From Xenophilus sp. E41 (lineage in GTDB: Bacteria > Pseudomonadota > Gammaproteobacteria > Burkholderiales > Burkholderiaceae_C): a DNA stretch of 64,000 nucleotides. The number at the start of each line of letters is the position of its first letter. The first letter of the stretch is position 1. Below the pieces are notes generated by a model. That model searched no databases and was not told where the DNA came from. It saw only the letters and a list, made by a program, of their open reading frames with translations. Shown piece after piece: positions 1 to 8,388 of this stretch. A program made the position numbers and the translations under genes. The DNA lies in assembly GCF_003671765.1 (NCBI RefSeq), contig NZ_QPIB01000041.1, positions 92,290 to 156,289 on the forward strand, in the 5' to 3' direction.

Positions 1-1090
1 CAACCTCTGGGCCGTGCGGCGCCCAGCAGCTTCAGAGTCGAATCGGGCTGCAGCGCCCGCCCCGTCTGGGCAGGCAGCTATCGAAAAAATAGCAGATGCC
101 GTGCCGGCGACCCGCACGCTGGTCTTCGCCGGCCACACCGACGTGGTGCCCACCGGCCCGCTGGACCAGTGGACCAGCCACCCCTTCACACCCACGCACC
201 GGGACGGCCGCCTGTATGGACGCGGCGCCTGCGACATGAAGACCTCGCTGGCGGCTTTCGTGGTCGCGATCGAGGAGTTCCTGGCCGCGAACCCTGACCC
301 GGCCATCACGCTGGCCCTGCTGCTCACCAGCGACGAGGAAGGCCCAGGCGTCGACGGCACGGTCGTCGTCTGCAACGCGCTGGCGGCAAGGGGCGAAGTG
401 CTCGACTGGTGCATCGTAGGCGAGCCGACCTCGGTCGAGCGCTGCGGCGACATGATCAAGAACGGCCGCCGCGGCACCATGAGCGGCAAGCTCACGGTGC
501 ATGGCGTGCAGGGCCACATCGCCTACCCGCACCTGGCGAAGAACCCGGTGCATGCCTTCGCGCCGGCGCTGGCCGAACTGGTGGCCATCAATGCCGCGGG
601 CGGCTGGGACGCCGGCAACCAGTACTTCGAGCCCACCAGCTGGCAGATCAGCAACTTCCACGCGGGCACGGGCGCGAGCAACGTCATCCCCGGCAGCGCG
701 GTGATCGACTTCAACTTCCGCTTCTCGACCGAATCGATCCCCGAATCGCTGCAGGCGCGCGTGAAGGAGGTGCTGGACCGCCACGGCGTCGACCACGACC
801 TCGCATGGACCGTCGGCGGCCTGCCCTTCCTGACCCCGCCCGGCGCACTGGTGGCGGCCGTGCAGGACGCGATCCGCAGCGAAACCGGCATCGAGACCGA
901 GCTGTCCACCAGCGGCGGCACGAGCGACGCCCGCTTCATCGCCAAGGTCTGCGCGCAAGTCGTCGAGCTCGGGCCGGTGAACGCCAGCATCCACAAGATC
1001 GACGAACACATCGAGGTGGACGCGATCGAGACGCTCAAGAACATCTACCGGCGGACGATCGAGGCGCTGGAGGGAACGTTGGGGCGCTGA
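1..1090 (+). CDS. dapE: Succinyl-diaminopimelate desuccinylase, 5' end outside the window
   Basis: This cytoplasmic M20-family metallohydrolase cleaves N-succinyl-LL-2,6-diaminopimelate to LL-diaminopimelate and succinate in lysine and peptidoglycan precursor synthesis. The frame is open from base 2 with NLWAV, a stretch usually about 50 residues into DapE, so only the N-terminus is missing. Visible metal and catalytic motifs are AGHTDVV, the RGACDMK loop, TSDEEGP, VGEPTS and the late histidine in [10 protein letters not shown]. An extra segment of about 19 residues, encoded by bases 38-95, sits between NLWAVRR and AGHTDVV. It is an in-frame copy of the dispersed repeat described separately. 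It falls in a loop before the first metal ligand, so the enzyme may tolerate it. prmB follows after 190 bases. Confidence 0.93.
   Translation, partial: NLWAVRRPAASESNRAAAPAPSGQAAIEKIADAVPATRTLVFAGHTDVVPTGPLDQWTSHPFTPTHRDGRLYGRGACDMKTSLAAFVVAIEEFLAANPDPAITLALLLTSDEEGPGVDGTVVVCNALAARGEVLDWCIVGEPTSVERCGDMIKNGRRGTMSGKLTVHGVQGHIAYPHLAKNPVHAFAPALAELVAINAAGGWDAGNQYFEPTSWQISNFHAGTGASNVIPGSAVIDFNFRFSTESIPESLQARVKEVLDRHGVDHDLAWTVGGLPFLTPPGALVAAVQDAIRSETGIETELSTSGGTSDARFIAKVCAQVVELGPVNASIHKIDEHIEVDAIETLKNIYRRTIEALEGTLGR
38..95 (+). repeat. Dispersed ~60-bp palindromic repeat, copy 1 (inside dapE)
   Basis: The copy has the family layout: TCGAATCGGGCTGCAGCGCC, a short spacer, GGGCAGGCAGCTATCGA and a closing ATAGC. 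The CTAT...ATAG end palindrome is at 78-93. It is read in frame by dapE and contains no stop codon in that frame. Confidence 0.85.
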
Positions 1091-1100
1091 ATGCGGGCAT

Positions 1101-1263
1101 CCGTACGCGAAGGGCGCGAAGGTTTCGCGAAGAACGCGAGATTTTCTTGATGGGCCTGCGCCTCGGCGAATGACCCGGGCGCACCCTGCCTCACCACCCG
1201 GCTTTCTTCCTTTTCAGATACTTTTCGCGTCCTTCGCGGAACCTTCGCGCCCTTCGCGTACGG
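1101..1263. repeat. Long inverted repeat of CGCGAAGG units, copy 1
   Basis: The left arm at 1101-1140 and the right arm at 1224-1263 are near-perfect reverse complements over 40 bases, with about three mismatches and an 83-base centre. Each arm is itself made of repeated CGCGAAGG units. It fills the gap between dapE and prmB and would fold into a long hairpin in a read-through transcript. A related element lies at 51396-51494. Function is unknown. Confidence 0.8.
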
Positions 1264-1280
1264 CTGTCCGACTTCCACCC

Positions 1281-2159
1281 ATGCCCACCGTCCTCCACCT
1301 GATCGAACAATCCGCCGCCCGCCTCGATGCGGCCGGCGTGGGCTATGGCCACGGCACGACGAACGCCTTCGACGAGGCGGCTTGGCTGGTGCTGTGGCGG
1401 CTGCGGCTGCCGCTGGATGACCTGGACGCCGTCGCAGAACGCGAGGTGTCGCCGGGCGCGCAGGCGCAGGTCGAGGCCCTGGTCGACAAACGCATCGCCA
1501 GCCGCAAACCGGCCGCCTACCTCACCAAGGAGGCATGGTTGCAGGGCGTGTCCTTCTACGTCGACGAGCGCGCGATCGTGCCGCGCAGCTTCATCGCCGA
1601 ACTGATCGCCGACGGCAGCATCGACCCGTGGCTCAGCGACTGCACCCAGGCGGTATTGGACCTGTGCACCGGCAACGGCAGCCTGGCCGTGCTCGCCGCC
1701 ATGGCCTGGCCGGAGGTGCGGGTCGACGCCGCCGACATCTCGCCGCCCGCGCTGGAAGTCGCGGCGATCAACGTCGCCCGGCACGCGCTCGACGCGCGCA
1801 TCACGCTGCGCGAGAGCGACGGTCTGGCCGCCCTGTCCGGCCCGTACGACCTGATCCTGTGCAACCCGCCCTACGTCAATGCGCGGAGCATGGCGGCATT
1901 GCCGGCGGAGTACCGGGCCGAGCCCGAGCTCGCGCTGGCCGGCGGCGAGGACGGCATGGACTTCGTGCGCCAGCTCTTCGCCGATGCGCCCTCGCGCATG
2001 ACCGAGGCCGCCGTGCTGGTGCTGGAGATCGGCAACGAGCGCGACCACTTCGAGGCGGCCTTTGCATCGCTGGAGGTGGTCTGGCTCGAAACCAGCGCCG
2101 GCGACGAGCAGGTGCTGCTGGTCACCCGGCAGGCACTCGCCGGCATGACGCCGCCCTGA
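1281..2159 (+). CDS. prmB: Ribosomal protein L3 N5-glutamine methyltransferase
   Basis: This SAM-dependent methyltransferase of the HemK/PrmC family modifies a glutamine of ribosomal protein L3. The 292-residue product has the SAM-binding motif VLDLCTGNGSLAV near residue 126 and the glutamine-methylase signature NPPY near residue 195. The N-terminal helical recognition domain ends with PAAYLTKEAWLQG, typical of PrmB. The frame is open further upstream into the inverted repeat, but MPTVLHLIEQ at 1281 matches family N-termini and gives the usual length, so I start there. It is transcribed in the same direction as dapE. PrmC is the alternative, but the L3-type N-terminus fits better. Confidence 0.9.
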   Translation: MPTVLHLIEQSAARLDAAGVGYGHGTTNAFDEAAWLVLWRLRLPLDDLDAVAEREVSPGAQAQVEALVDKRIASRKPAAYLTKEAWLQGVSFYVDERAIVPRSFIAELIADGSIDPWLSDCTQAVLDLCTGNGSLAVLAAMAWPEVRVDAADISPPALEVAAINVARHALDARITLRESDGLAALSGPYDLILCNPPYVNARSMAALPAEYRAEPELALAGGEDGMDFVRQLFADAPSRMTEAAVLVLEIGNERDHFEAAFASLEVVWLETSAGDEQVLLVTRQALAGMTPP

Positions 2160-2170
2160 GGGCGGCCGAA

Positions 2171-2228
2171 ATGCTATCGAATTCATAGCGGCCAGCACCC
2201 GCCGGATGGGCGCTGCAGCCACTTTTTC
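2171..2228 (-). repeat. Dispersed ~60-bp palindromic repeat, copy 2
   Basis: This copy is in the opposite orientation. It has the palindrome GCTATCGAATTCATAGC at 2173-2189, followed by CACCCGCCGGATGGGCGCTG and ending in TGCAGCC. It is intergenic between prmB and the ABC-F gene and could act as a hairpin after prmB. Confidence 0.85.
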
Positions 2229-2306
2229 CTCGGAATTCCTGCCCTGCGCGCAGGGCCCCGCGGCGCGCCCGAACCCGGCCGCGCCGGGATAATCGGACCC
2301 CAGTCC

Positions 2307-4325
2307 ATGATCACTCTCAAGAACGTCATCCTGCGCCGCAGCGCCAAAGTGCTGCTCGACGGCGCGACCGTCACCATCAACCCCGGCGAGAAGGTCGGTC
2401 TGGTCGGGCGCAACGGCGCCGGCAAGTCCACCCTGTTCGCACTGCTCAACGGCGGCCTGCACGAGGACGGCGGCGATTTCTCGATGCCCCGGCAATGGCG
2501 CCTGGCCCAGGTCGCGCAGAACATGCCCGAGACCAGCGAGTCGGCCACCGACTTCGTGGTGGCGGGCGACACGCGCCTGGTCGAACTGCGCGAGCAGCTC
2601 GCTGCTGCCGAAACGGCGCATGCCGCCGACCCGGACGATGCGGACGCCGGCATGGCCCTGGCGCATGCCTACACCGACCTGGCCGATGCTGGAGAGCACG
2701 ATGCCGTGCCGCGTGCCCAAGCGCTCATCCTGGGCCTGGGCTTCAAGGTGCACGAGCTGGACCAGCCGGTCGACAGCTTCTCGGGCGGCTGGCGCATGCG
2801 CCTGCAGCTGGCGCGCGCGCTGATGTGCCCGAGCGACCTGCTGCTGCTCGACGAACCCACCAACCACCTGGACCTGGACGCGCTGGTCTGGCTCGAGGCC
2901 TGGCTGCAGCGCTACGCCGGCACCATGATCGTCATCAGCCACGACCGCGAGTTCCTCGACGCCGTGACCGACGTGACGCTGCACATCGAGCATGCCAAGC
3001 TCACGCGCTACGGCGGCAACTACAGCAAGTTCGAGGACATGCGCGCGCTGCAGCTGGAACAGCAGCAGGCCGCCTTCGCCAAGCAGCAGGAAAAGATCGC
3101 CCACCTGCAGAAGTTCATCGACCGCTTCAAGGCCAAGGCCAGCAAGGCCAAGCAGGCGCAAAGCCGCGTCAAGGCGCTGGAGCGCATGGAGCGCGTGGCG
3201 CCGCTGCTGGCCGAGGCCGACTTCACCTTCGAGTTCAAGGAGCCGGCCAACATCCCCAACCCGATGCTCACCGTGAGCGACGCGAGCTTCGGCTATGTGC
3301 AGGAGGATGCGCCGCCCAAGGTGATCCTCACCCACGTCAACCGCTCGGTGCTCGCGGGCCAGCGCATCGGCATCCTGGGCGCCAACGGCCAGGGCAAGTC
3401 GACGCTGGTCAAGACCATCGCCCGCGAGATGGGCGCGCTGGCCGGCACCGTGACCGAGGGCAAGGGCCTGAACATCGGCTACTTCGCGCAGCAGGAACTC
3501 GACGTGCTGCACCCCGGCAGCAACCCGCTGGAGCACATGGTGCGCCTGGCGCGCGACCTCGGCCCGCAATCGCGCGAGCGCAGCACCGAACAGGACCTGC
3601 GCGGCTTCCTGGGCAGCTTCAACTTTAGCGGCGACATGGTCAAGCAGCCGGTGGGCACCATGAGCGGCGGCGAGAAGGCCCGGCTGGTGCTGGCCATGAT
3701 GGTCTGGCAGCGCCCCAACCTGCTGCTGCTGGACGAGCCGACCAACCACCTGGACCTGGCCACCCGCGAGGCGCTGGCCGTCGCGCTCAACGAGTTCGAG
3801 GGCACGCTGATGCTGGTCAGCCACGACCGGGCACTGCTGCGCTCGGTGTGCGACGAGTTCTGGCTGGTGGGCCGTGGCGCCGTCAAGGACTTCGACGGCG
3901 ACCTGGACGACTACCAGCGCTACCTGCTCGACGAGGCCAAGCGCCAGCGCGAACTGGCCAAGCAGGCGGCCGAGCCGCCGGCACCCGCACCGGCGCCGGC
4001 ACCGGCCGCTGCGGCCCCTGCACCCGCCTCGCCCCGCCAGGCGTCCGACGGCGACGGCCGCGCGCAGCGCCAGCGCAGCGCGCAGGAGCGCCAGCAGCGC
4101 GCCGAGCAGACCCGCCCCTTGCGCAAGGAGCTGGCGAGCATCGACGCGCGCCTGGCCAGCGCCGGCGCGGAGAAGTCGGCGCTCGAAGCGCGGCTGGCAC
4201 AGCCGCTGCCCGCGCCCGAGATCGCCGACGCCGGCCGCAAGCTCAAACTGCTGGGCGACGAGATCGAGGCCCTGGAGGAACGCTGGATGACGCTGTCCGA
4301 ACAGATCGAGGCGCTCGCCGCCTGA
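2307..4325 (+). CDS. yheS: ABC-F family ATPase, YheS type
   Basis: This is a cytoplasmic, membrane-domain-free ABC-F protein of 672 residues with two nucleotide-binding domains. Domain 1 has Walker A GRNGAGKST near residue 37, signature SGGWRMRLQLARAL and Walker B LLLLDEPTNHLD. Domain 2 has GANGQGKST near residue 360, SGGEKARLVLAMM and another LLLLDEPTNHLD. The interdomain region, beginning near EKIAHLQKFIDRFKAKAS, is lysine-rich and coiled, as in ABC-F translation factors. The C-terminus adds an Ala-Pro linker and a coiled coil at about residues 545-665, giving slightly more than the usual 630 residues. Known relatives bind the ribosomal E site and relieve stalling; the specific job here is inferred. 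The next gene starts 17 bases downstream. Confidence 0.9.
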   Translation: MITLKNVILRRSAKVLLDGATVTINPGEKVGLVGRNGAGKSTLFALLNGGLHEDGGDFSMPRQWRLAQVAQNMPETSESATDFVVAGDTRLVELREQLAAAETAHAADPDDADAGMALAHAYTDLADAGEHDAVPRAQALILGLGFKVHELDQPVDSFSGGWRMRLQLARALMCPSDLLLLDEPTNHLDLDALVWLEAWLQRYAGTMIVISHDREFLDAVTDVTLHIEHAKLTRYGGNYSKFEDMRALQLEQQQAAFAKQQEKIAHLQKFIDRFKAKASKAKQAQSRVKALERMERVAPLLAEADFTFEFKEPANIPNPMLTVSDASFGYVQEDAPPKVILTHVNRSVLAGQRIGILGANGQGKSTLVKTIAREMGALAGTVTEGKGLNIGYFAQQELDVLHPGSNPLEHMVRLARDLGPQSRERSTEQDLRGFLGSFNFSGDMVKQPVGTMSGGEKARLVLAMMVWQRPNLLLLDEPTNHLDLATREALAVALNEFEGTLMLVSHDRALLRSVCDEFWLVGRGAVKDFDGDLDDYQRYLLDEAKRQRELAKQAAEPPAPAPAPAPAAAAPAPASPRQASDGDGRAQRQRSAQERQQRAEQTRPLRKELASIDARLASAGAEKSALEARLAQPLPAPEIADAGRKLKLLGDEIEALEERWMTLSEQIEALAA

Positions 4326-4342
4326 AAAGAAGGTGTGACCCC

Positions 4343-4915
4343 ATGCCGTCCGCCACCGAACTCGCCCAGGGCGACCCCGCCCTCCTCGCCGCCATTCGCC
4401 GCAGCCGGCGCCTGCTGGGCCGCAAGGCGCTGATGGCCGCGGCCGCCAGCGCCGTGCCGGTGCCGGGCATCGACTTCGCCGCCGACGCCGCGCTGCTGGC
4501 GCGCCTGGTGCCGCAGATCAGCGCCGAGTTCGGCCTGGCCGCGCCGCAGATTGCGCACCTGTCGCCGCATCAGCGCGAGCGGGTGATGCAGATGGCGGGC
4601 AGCCTGGGCACGGTGCTGGTCGGCAAGCTCGTCACGCGCGACCTGCTCATGACGCTGGCGCGCCACGCCGGCATGAAGCTGAGCGCCAAGCAGGCCGCCC
4701 GCTTCGTGCCGCTGGCGGGCCAGGTCGTGTCGGCCGCGCTGGGCTACGCGGCGCTGCGCGCCATGGGGGAGCAGCACATCAAGGACTGCGTGCAGGTCGC
4801 GCGGGCCGCACAACTGGTGCTGCCGGGGCCGGTGGGCGCGAACGGCCGGACCGAGGCGGCTGCCCTGTCTCCGGGCGCCCCTCGGCCCTTCTGGCGCCGG
4901 TTGAGCGCGCGCTGA
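4343..4915 (+). CDS. Conserved hypothetical protein, probably membrane-associated
   Basis: The 190-residue product is not firmly recognised. The N-terminal half has alternating Ala-rich helices containing PVPGIDFAADAALLARLVPQ. The middle carries basic patches and AARFVPLAGQVVSAALGYAALRAMG, a glycine-zipper-like hydrophobic helix. This pattern recalls DUF697 or EcsC-like proteins that sit with GTPases, but that is a guess. It begins 17 bases after the ABC-F gene on the same strand, so co-transcription is likely. The tail after residue 150 is Gly/Pro/Arg-rich and probably disordered. No signal peptide is visible. Confidence 0.6.
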   Translation: MPSATELAQGDPALLAAIRRSRRLLGRKALMAAAASAVPVPGIDFAADAALLARLVPQISAEFGLAAPQIAHLSPHQRERVMQMAGSLGTVLVGKLVTRDLLMTLARHAGMKLSAKQAARFVPLAGQVVSAALGYAALRAMGEQHIKDCVQVARAAQLVLPGPVGANGRTEAAALSPGAPRPFWRRLSAR

Positions 4916-5152
4916 ATGCCGGCTCACCCCGAGGGTGGCGATGCCCGACCCCGCGACGGGGGCAAAACAGTCGGCTGCCACACAGTTTCACGTGATGGAA
5001 TGAAATCGGTCTTCAGATTGGCGCGCGTCGCGTGGCATAGTGTGTTTCAGGGGAATGACATCCACATGGCCCGCCGCCGACACGCCGACGTGCCGGCCGG
5101 ACGGGACAGCAAAGCGCAGGGCTTCCGCTTCGGAATCCGGGAGAAACGAAGC

Positions 5153-5389
5153 ATGAACAACGCAGAACTTGCAGCGTCGGTGGAACGGCTCATGAATTGG
5201 GTCGATTACTACCTGCACTGCGAACTCGACGACGAATACCAGCACGACAAGCCGCAGACTGCGCGCATGCAGCTGGAGGCTGCGCTGCGTGAAGAGCTGT
5301 TGCGCGCGCATGCGCACGGGGTGGTTGCCTCGGTTTCCGCCGGTGCTCGCGAGGCCGGGGCAGGCACACGCGACGACGTGGTCCGCTGA
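5153..5389 (+). CDS. Small hypothetical protein
   Basis: This 78-residue acidic protein starts MNNAELAASVERLMNWVDYY and is rich in Glu/Asp in its first two thirds (HCELDDEYQHDK). I recognise no family. The start at 5153 is chosen because GAGAAACGAAG lies just upstream as a ribosome-binding site; the frame is open further upstream without family support. The 237 bases before it show no other gene. The stop lies 26 bases from the end of the convergent VOC gene. Confidence 0.55.
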   Translation: MNNAELAASVERLMNWVDYYLHCELDDEYQHDKPQTARMQLEAALREELLRAHAHGVVASVSAGAREAGAGTRDDVVR

Positions 5390-5415
5390 GCCCGCAGCCG
5401 TCGCGCCTTCGACGC

Positions 5416-5853
5416 CTAGGCGAACAGCGCGGTGTAGCGCCGCTGCATCTCCTCGGGGGTGACCTTCTCGATCTCGTGGCCGATCAGCCAGCGGTGCCCG
5501 AAGGGGTCGCGCACGGTGCCGGAGCGCTCGCCATAGAAGTGGTTTTCCGGCGCCCGCTCCAGCGTTGCACCCGCGGACACCGCGCGGGCCACCATCGCAT
5601 CGGCATCGTCGACATGCAGGTGCAGCGTCACCGGCGTCGCACCCAGCCCGTCCGGGCTGCGCACGCCCATCTCGGGATACTCCTCCGACAGCATCAGCGT
5701 GTGGCCATCCAGGTCCATCTCGGCATGGCCTACGCGCCCGTCGGGCTCGGTCAGCCGGAACAGCTCGGACGCGCCGAAGGCGCGGGTGTAGAAGTCCATC
5801 GCGGCGCGCGCGTCGCGCACGCACAGGTAGGCATAGAGGGCTTGAACGGCCAT
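5416..5853 (-). CDS. VOC-family (glyoxalase/PhnB-like) protein
   Basis: The 145-residue product has two beta-alpha-beta-beta-beta modules of the vicinal-oxygen-chelate fold. The N-terminal half reads AYLCVRDARAAMDFYTRAFG and the C-terminal half contains DPFGHRWLIGHEIE. The arrangement LHLHVDDADAMVARAVSAGA and the DPFGHRW loop are typical of the PhnB/glyoxalase-bleomycin resistance group. The substrate is not predictable. It is a single-gene unit, and the tRNA-Lys terminator lies upstream on the same strand. Confidence 0.8.
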   Translation of the reverse strand: MAVQALYAYLCVRDARAAMDFYTRAFGASELFRLTEPDGRVGHAEMDLDGHTLMLSEEYPEMGVRSPDGLGATPVTLHLHVDDADAMVARAVSAGATLERAPENHFYGERSGTVRDPFGHRWLIGHEIEKVTPEEMQRRYTALFA

Positions 5854-6007
5854 GCGGGCTCCATCGTTGGGTGTGGAAGGCCCGCATTCTGAGCCGCGGC
5901 CTGCCTGCCGTGTTGCAGGAATTCGACCTGCCTCGGCTCCGCATGGGCACATGGCACGCGTCGCATTGCGATGGGAGCTTCTTCGCTCGAGCGCGGTGGT
6001 CCGGGCC

Positions 6008-6046
6008 AAAACAAAAGAGCGCGCTCGCCAAAAGCGAGCGCGCTCT
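6008..6046 (-). terminator. Intrinsic terminator of tRNA-Lys
   Basis: A perfect 13-bp stem pairs 6016-6028 (AGAGCGCGCTCGC) with 6034-6046 around a 5-base loop. Read on the minus strand it is followed by CTTTTGTTTT, the expected U-rich tail. It lies 8 bases after the encoded CCA end of the tRNA. Confidence 0.85.
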
Positions 6047-6053
6047 GCAGGGG

Positions 6054-6129
6054 TGGTAGGACGTGCGTGACTCGAACACGCGACCAACGGATTAAAAGTC
6101 CGCTGCTCTACCAACTGAGCTAACGTCCC
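6054..6129 (-). tRNA. tRNA-Lys (anticodon TTT), CCA encoded
   Basis: Read on the minus strand the 76 bases fold as a cloverleaf. The D arm contains AGCTCAGTTGGTAGAGC, the anticodon arm CGGACTTTTAATCCG with anticodon TTT, the T arm GTTCGAGTC, and the genome encodes CCA. The acceptor stem GGGACGT pairs with ACGTCCT, with a G-T closing pair. A strong terminator follows. Confidence 0.95.
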
Positions 6130-6222
6130 CCGGATGTCTGGCGATCGCCCTGGGCGGGCCACCGCGCTTGTCTTGTTTTTCTTTTGATTTCTTCTGCTCT
6201 TGCCTATGCGGCAAAGCCCACG

Positions 6223-6228
6223 ATTATA
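6223..6228 (-). promoter_or_regulatory. Possible -10 box upstream of tRNA-Lys
   Basis: A perfect TATAAT reads on the minus strand just past the 3' end of tcdA, about 94 bases before the tRNA. No good -35 is visible at 16-18 bases, so this is only a candidate start for the tRNA transcript. Confidence 0.3.
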
Positions 6229-6231
6229 GCG

Positions 6232-7041
6232 TCAGCTTCCTCGCGCCAGACGGTCGAGCACCCACCCCGCAGCGCACTGGCCGAAGGTGGCCGTGACGCT
6301 GACGACGGAGCCATAGCCATGGCAGTTGAGCGAGCCATCGCCATCGCCATCGCCGTCGATGGCACACGAGGCATCGGGCGGGGCCACGCTCTCGCGGCTG
6401 AACACGCCGACGACGCCGACCTTGCGGCCGTCCTTGGGCGCGCCATGGTGCTTGCGCAGCCGCTGGCGCAACTGGGCCAGCAAGGGGTCGTGCGTGGCCA
6501 GGGCGACGTCGTCGATCTCGACGCGGTGGGCGAGCCGCTTGCCGCCCGCGGCGCCGACGGTGATGAACTCAGCGGCGCGTTGCGCCCTCGCCCAGGCGGC
6601 CATGGCAACCTTGGCCGCCATCTGGTCGCAGGCATCGATCACCGCGTCGACGGGTCCGGCGGCACGCTCGGCCGACGCGCGCAGGGCATCCCAGTTGCCG
6701 GGCTCGACGAACTCGTCCAGGGGCAGCACGCGGCAGTCCGGGTTGATGTGCAGCACACGCTCGCGCATGGCCTCGACCTTGGCCTGCCCCACGGTGCTGT
6801 CGAGCGCGTGGATCTGGCGGTTGATGTTCGACTCGGCGATGTGGTCGAGGTCGATGAGCGTGAGCGCGCCGACGCCGCTGCGGGCCAGCGCCTCGACCGC
6901 CCACGAGCCCACGCCGCCGATGCCGGCAACGAGGACATGCGCAGCGCGGATGCGCGCCGCGCCGGCCACGCCGTAGAGGCGCTCGAGGCCGCCGAAACGG
7001 CGCGCCACGTCGGCCTGCGGCACCATGGCTGCCTGCGTCAT
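6232..7041 (-). CDS. tcdA: tRNA threonylcarbamoyladenosine dehydratase (TcdA/CsdL)
   Basis: This E1-like enzyme uses ATP to convert t6A at tRNA position 37 to its cyclic form. The 269-residue protein begins with a recognisable N-terminus (FGGLERLYG) and has the nucleotide-binding motif VLVAGIGGVGSWAVEALARSG, then LIDLDHIAESNINRQ, the ATP-site pattern of the ThiF/MoeB fold. The conserved C-terminal NCHGYGSVVSVTATFG is present. Just before it is an Asp-Gly run encoded by a hexanucleotide repeat at 6334-6357, longer than I expect for the family. It lies 34 bases after cpoB on the same strand and may be the last gene of the tol-pal unit. Confidence 0.92.
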   Translation of the reverse strand: MTQAAMVPQADVARRFGGLERLYGVAGAARIRAAHVLVAGIGGVGSWAVEALARSGVGALTLIDLDHIAESNINRQIHALDSTVGQAKVEAMRERVLHINPDCRVLPLDEFVEPGNWDALRASAERAAGPVDAVIDACDQMAAKVAMAAWARAQRAAEFITVGAAGGKRLAHRVEIDDVALATHDPLLAQLRQRLRKHHGAPKDGRKVGVVGVFSRESVAPPDASCAIDGDGDGDGSLNCHGYGSVVSVTATFGQCAAGWVLDRLARGS

Positions 7042-7075
7042 GCGGCGCGCCCCTCGGCTATGGAGCCCGACGCGC

Positions 7076-7837
7076 TCAACGCAGGCGCGAGAGGCGTTCG
7101 CGCCCGGCCTGGGCCGCTTCGGACTGCGGGTAGGCCTTCACGAGGTCCTCGAGGGTGCGACGCGCTGCGCGCGTGTCCTTGAGTTCGATCTGGCAGTTGG
7201 CGATCGACAGCACGGCTTCGGGCGCCTTCACGTGGTCGGGCGCCATGGAGAGCATCGAGCGGAAGTTCGCGATGGCCTCGGTGTAGTTGCGCGTGGCGTA
7301 CTGCGCATTGCCCAGCCAGAACAGCGCCGACGGGTTGTAGCCGCTGCGCGGATAGCGCTTGACGAATTCGGCAAAAGCCGTCTGTGCCTGCGCGAACTGG
7401 CCGGCGCGGAAGACGCCGAGCGCCGCGTCGAAGTCCGCCTTCTCCTTGGGATCGGCGGTGAATTCGCGGCCATCGACCTGCACCTGCGACGGTTCGCTCT
7501 GCTTGAGCTTGGTGTCGAGGTCGGTCTGGCGCTGCTGCATGTCGCTCAGCGTCTTGGCCAGCTGCTCGTTCTGACCCGTCATGCGGGCCATGTCGCCCCG
7601 CAGGCTGTCGATCTGCTGCTGCAGGTCGACCAGGCTGCGGCGCAGCTGGCCGTTCTCGTCGGACAGGCGCTGCGTCGTGTTCTCCGACTGCGTGCGGATC
7701 GCCTCGACGCGCTGACGCAGGTCGAGGATGGCGCGGCGGGCCTCGTCATCCTCGAACAGCGCCGCGTGCGAACTGGCCGCGCCACACAGCACGAAGGCGG
7801 CCAAGGCCGCCTGTCGCCAGGTTGCCTGGAGTCTCAT
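7076..7837 (-). CDS. cpoB: Cell division coordinator CpoB (YbgF)
   Basis: This periplasmic Tol-Pal partner helps coordinate peptidoglycan synthesis with outer-membrane constriction. The 253-residue product has a Sec signal ending SSHA/ALFED, then a trimerising coiled coil (about residues 30-110, heptads such as LVDLQQQIDSLRGDM), a short linker and three TPR-like repeats with ALFWLGNAQYATRNYTEAI. Length and order match the family. The start ATG at 7837 overlaps the pal stop in an ATGA, implying translational coupling; the few in-frame residues upstream belong to pal sequence and are rejected. Confidence 0.93.
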   Translation of the reverse strand: MRLQATWRQAALAAFVLCGAASSHAALFEDDEARRAILDLRQRVEAIRTQSENTTQRLSDENGQLRRSLVDLQQQIDSLRGDMARMTGQNEQLAKTLSDMQQRQTDLDTKLKQSEPSQVQVDGREFTADPKEKADFDAALGVFRAGQFAQAQTAFAEFVKRYPRSGYNPSALFWLGNAQYATRNYTEAIANFRSMLSMAPDHVKAPEAVLSIANCQIELKDTRAARRTLEDLVKAYPQSEAAQAGRERLSRLR

Positions 7838-8361
7838 CAGCGGTAGACGATCTCGGCGCGACGGTTTTGCGCCCATGCGTCTTCACCCGTGCCTTGCACC
7901 GCCGGCTTTTCCTTGCCGAAGCTCACGGCCTCGATCTGGGCGTCGCTCACACCCAGCAGGGTCAGTGCGCGGCGCACGGCCTCGGAACGCTTCTGGCCGA
8001 GTGCCAGGTTATATTCGCGACCGCCGCGATCGTCGGTGTGGCCTTCGATCGAGATGCGGCGCGATGGGTTCGCCTTCAGGAAGCGGGCATGGCCGTCGAT
8101 CAGCGACTGGAACTCGGGCTTGATCGTGTAGCTGTCGAAATCGAAGTACACGATGCGTGCAACGCCGACCGGGCCTTCGCGCGTCTGCGCGTTGGGGTCG
8201 ATGGTGACCGGTGCGACGCCGCTGGCCGACCCGCCCGTGCCGCCGGCACCTGCGCCTGCGTTGGAGACAGGCGCCTCGTTGAGCTTGGTGCCCGACGAGC
8301 AACCCGCGATCAGCGCGGCGATGGCCAGCGATGCAATCGAAATCGAACTTCTACTCAGCAT
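7837..8361 (-). CDS. pal: Peptidoglycan-associated lipoprotein Pal
   Basis: This outer-membrane lipoprotein of the Tol-Pal system anchors the envelope to peptidoglycan. The 174-residue product has a lipobox LIAGC at about residue 21, a Gly/Ala-rich linker and an OmpA-like domain with VYFDFDSYTIKPEFQ, GHTDDRGGREYNLALGQKRS and a final NRRAEIVY, the diaminopimelate-binding signature. It sits between tolB (27-base gap) and cpoB (4-base overlap), the classical order. Confidence 0.96.
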   Translation of the reverse strand: MLSRSSISIASLAIAALIAGCSSGTKLNEAPVSNAGAGAGGTGGSASGVAPVTIDPNAQTREGPVGVARIVYFDFDSYTIKPEFQSLIDGHARFLKANPSRRISIEGHTDDRGGREYNLALGQKRSEAVRRALTLLGVSDAQIEAVSFGKEKPAVQGTGEDAWAQNRRAEIVYR

Positions 8362-8388
8362 ATGGAACTCCTCAAATTGATCCGATGA

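Noticed and set aside
1191..3824. A very long minus-strand open frame opposite prmB and the ABC-F gene
   Set aside because: It is a high-GC shadow: composition is His/Gln/Arg-rich, no family motif is present and the plus-strand genes are certain.
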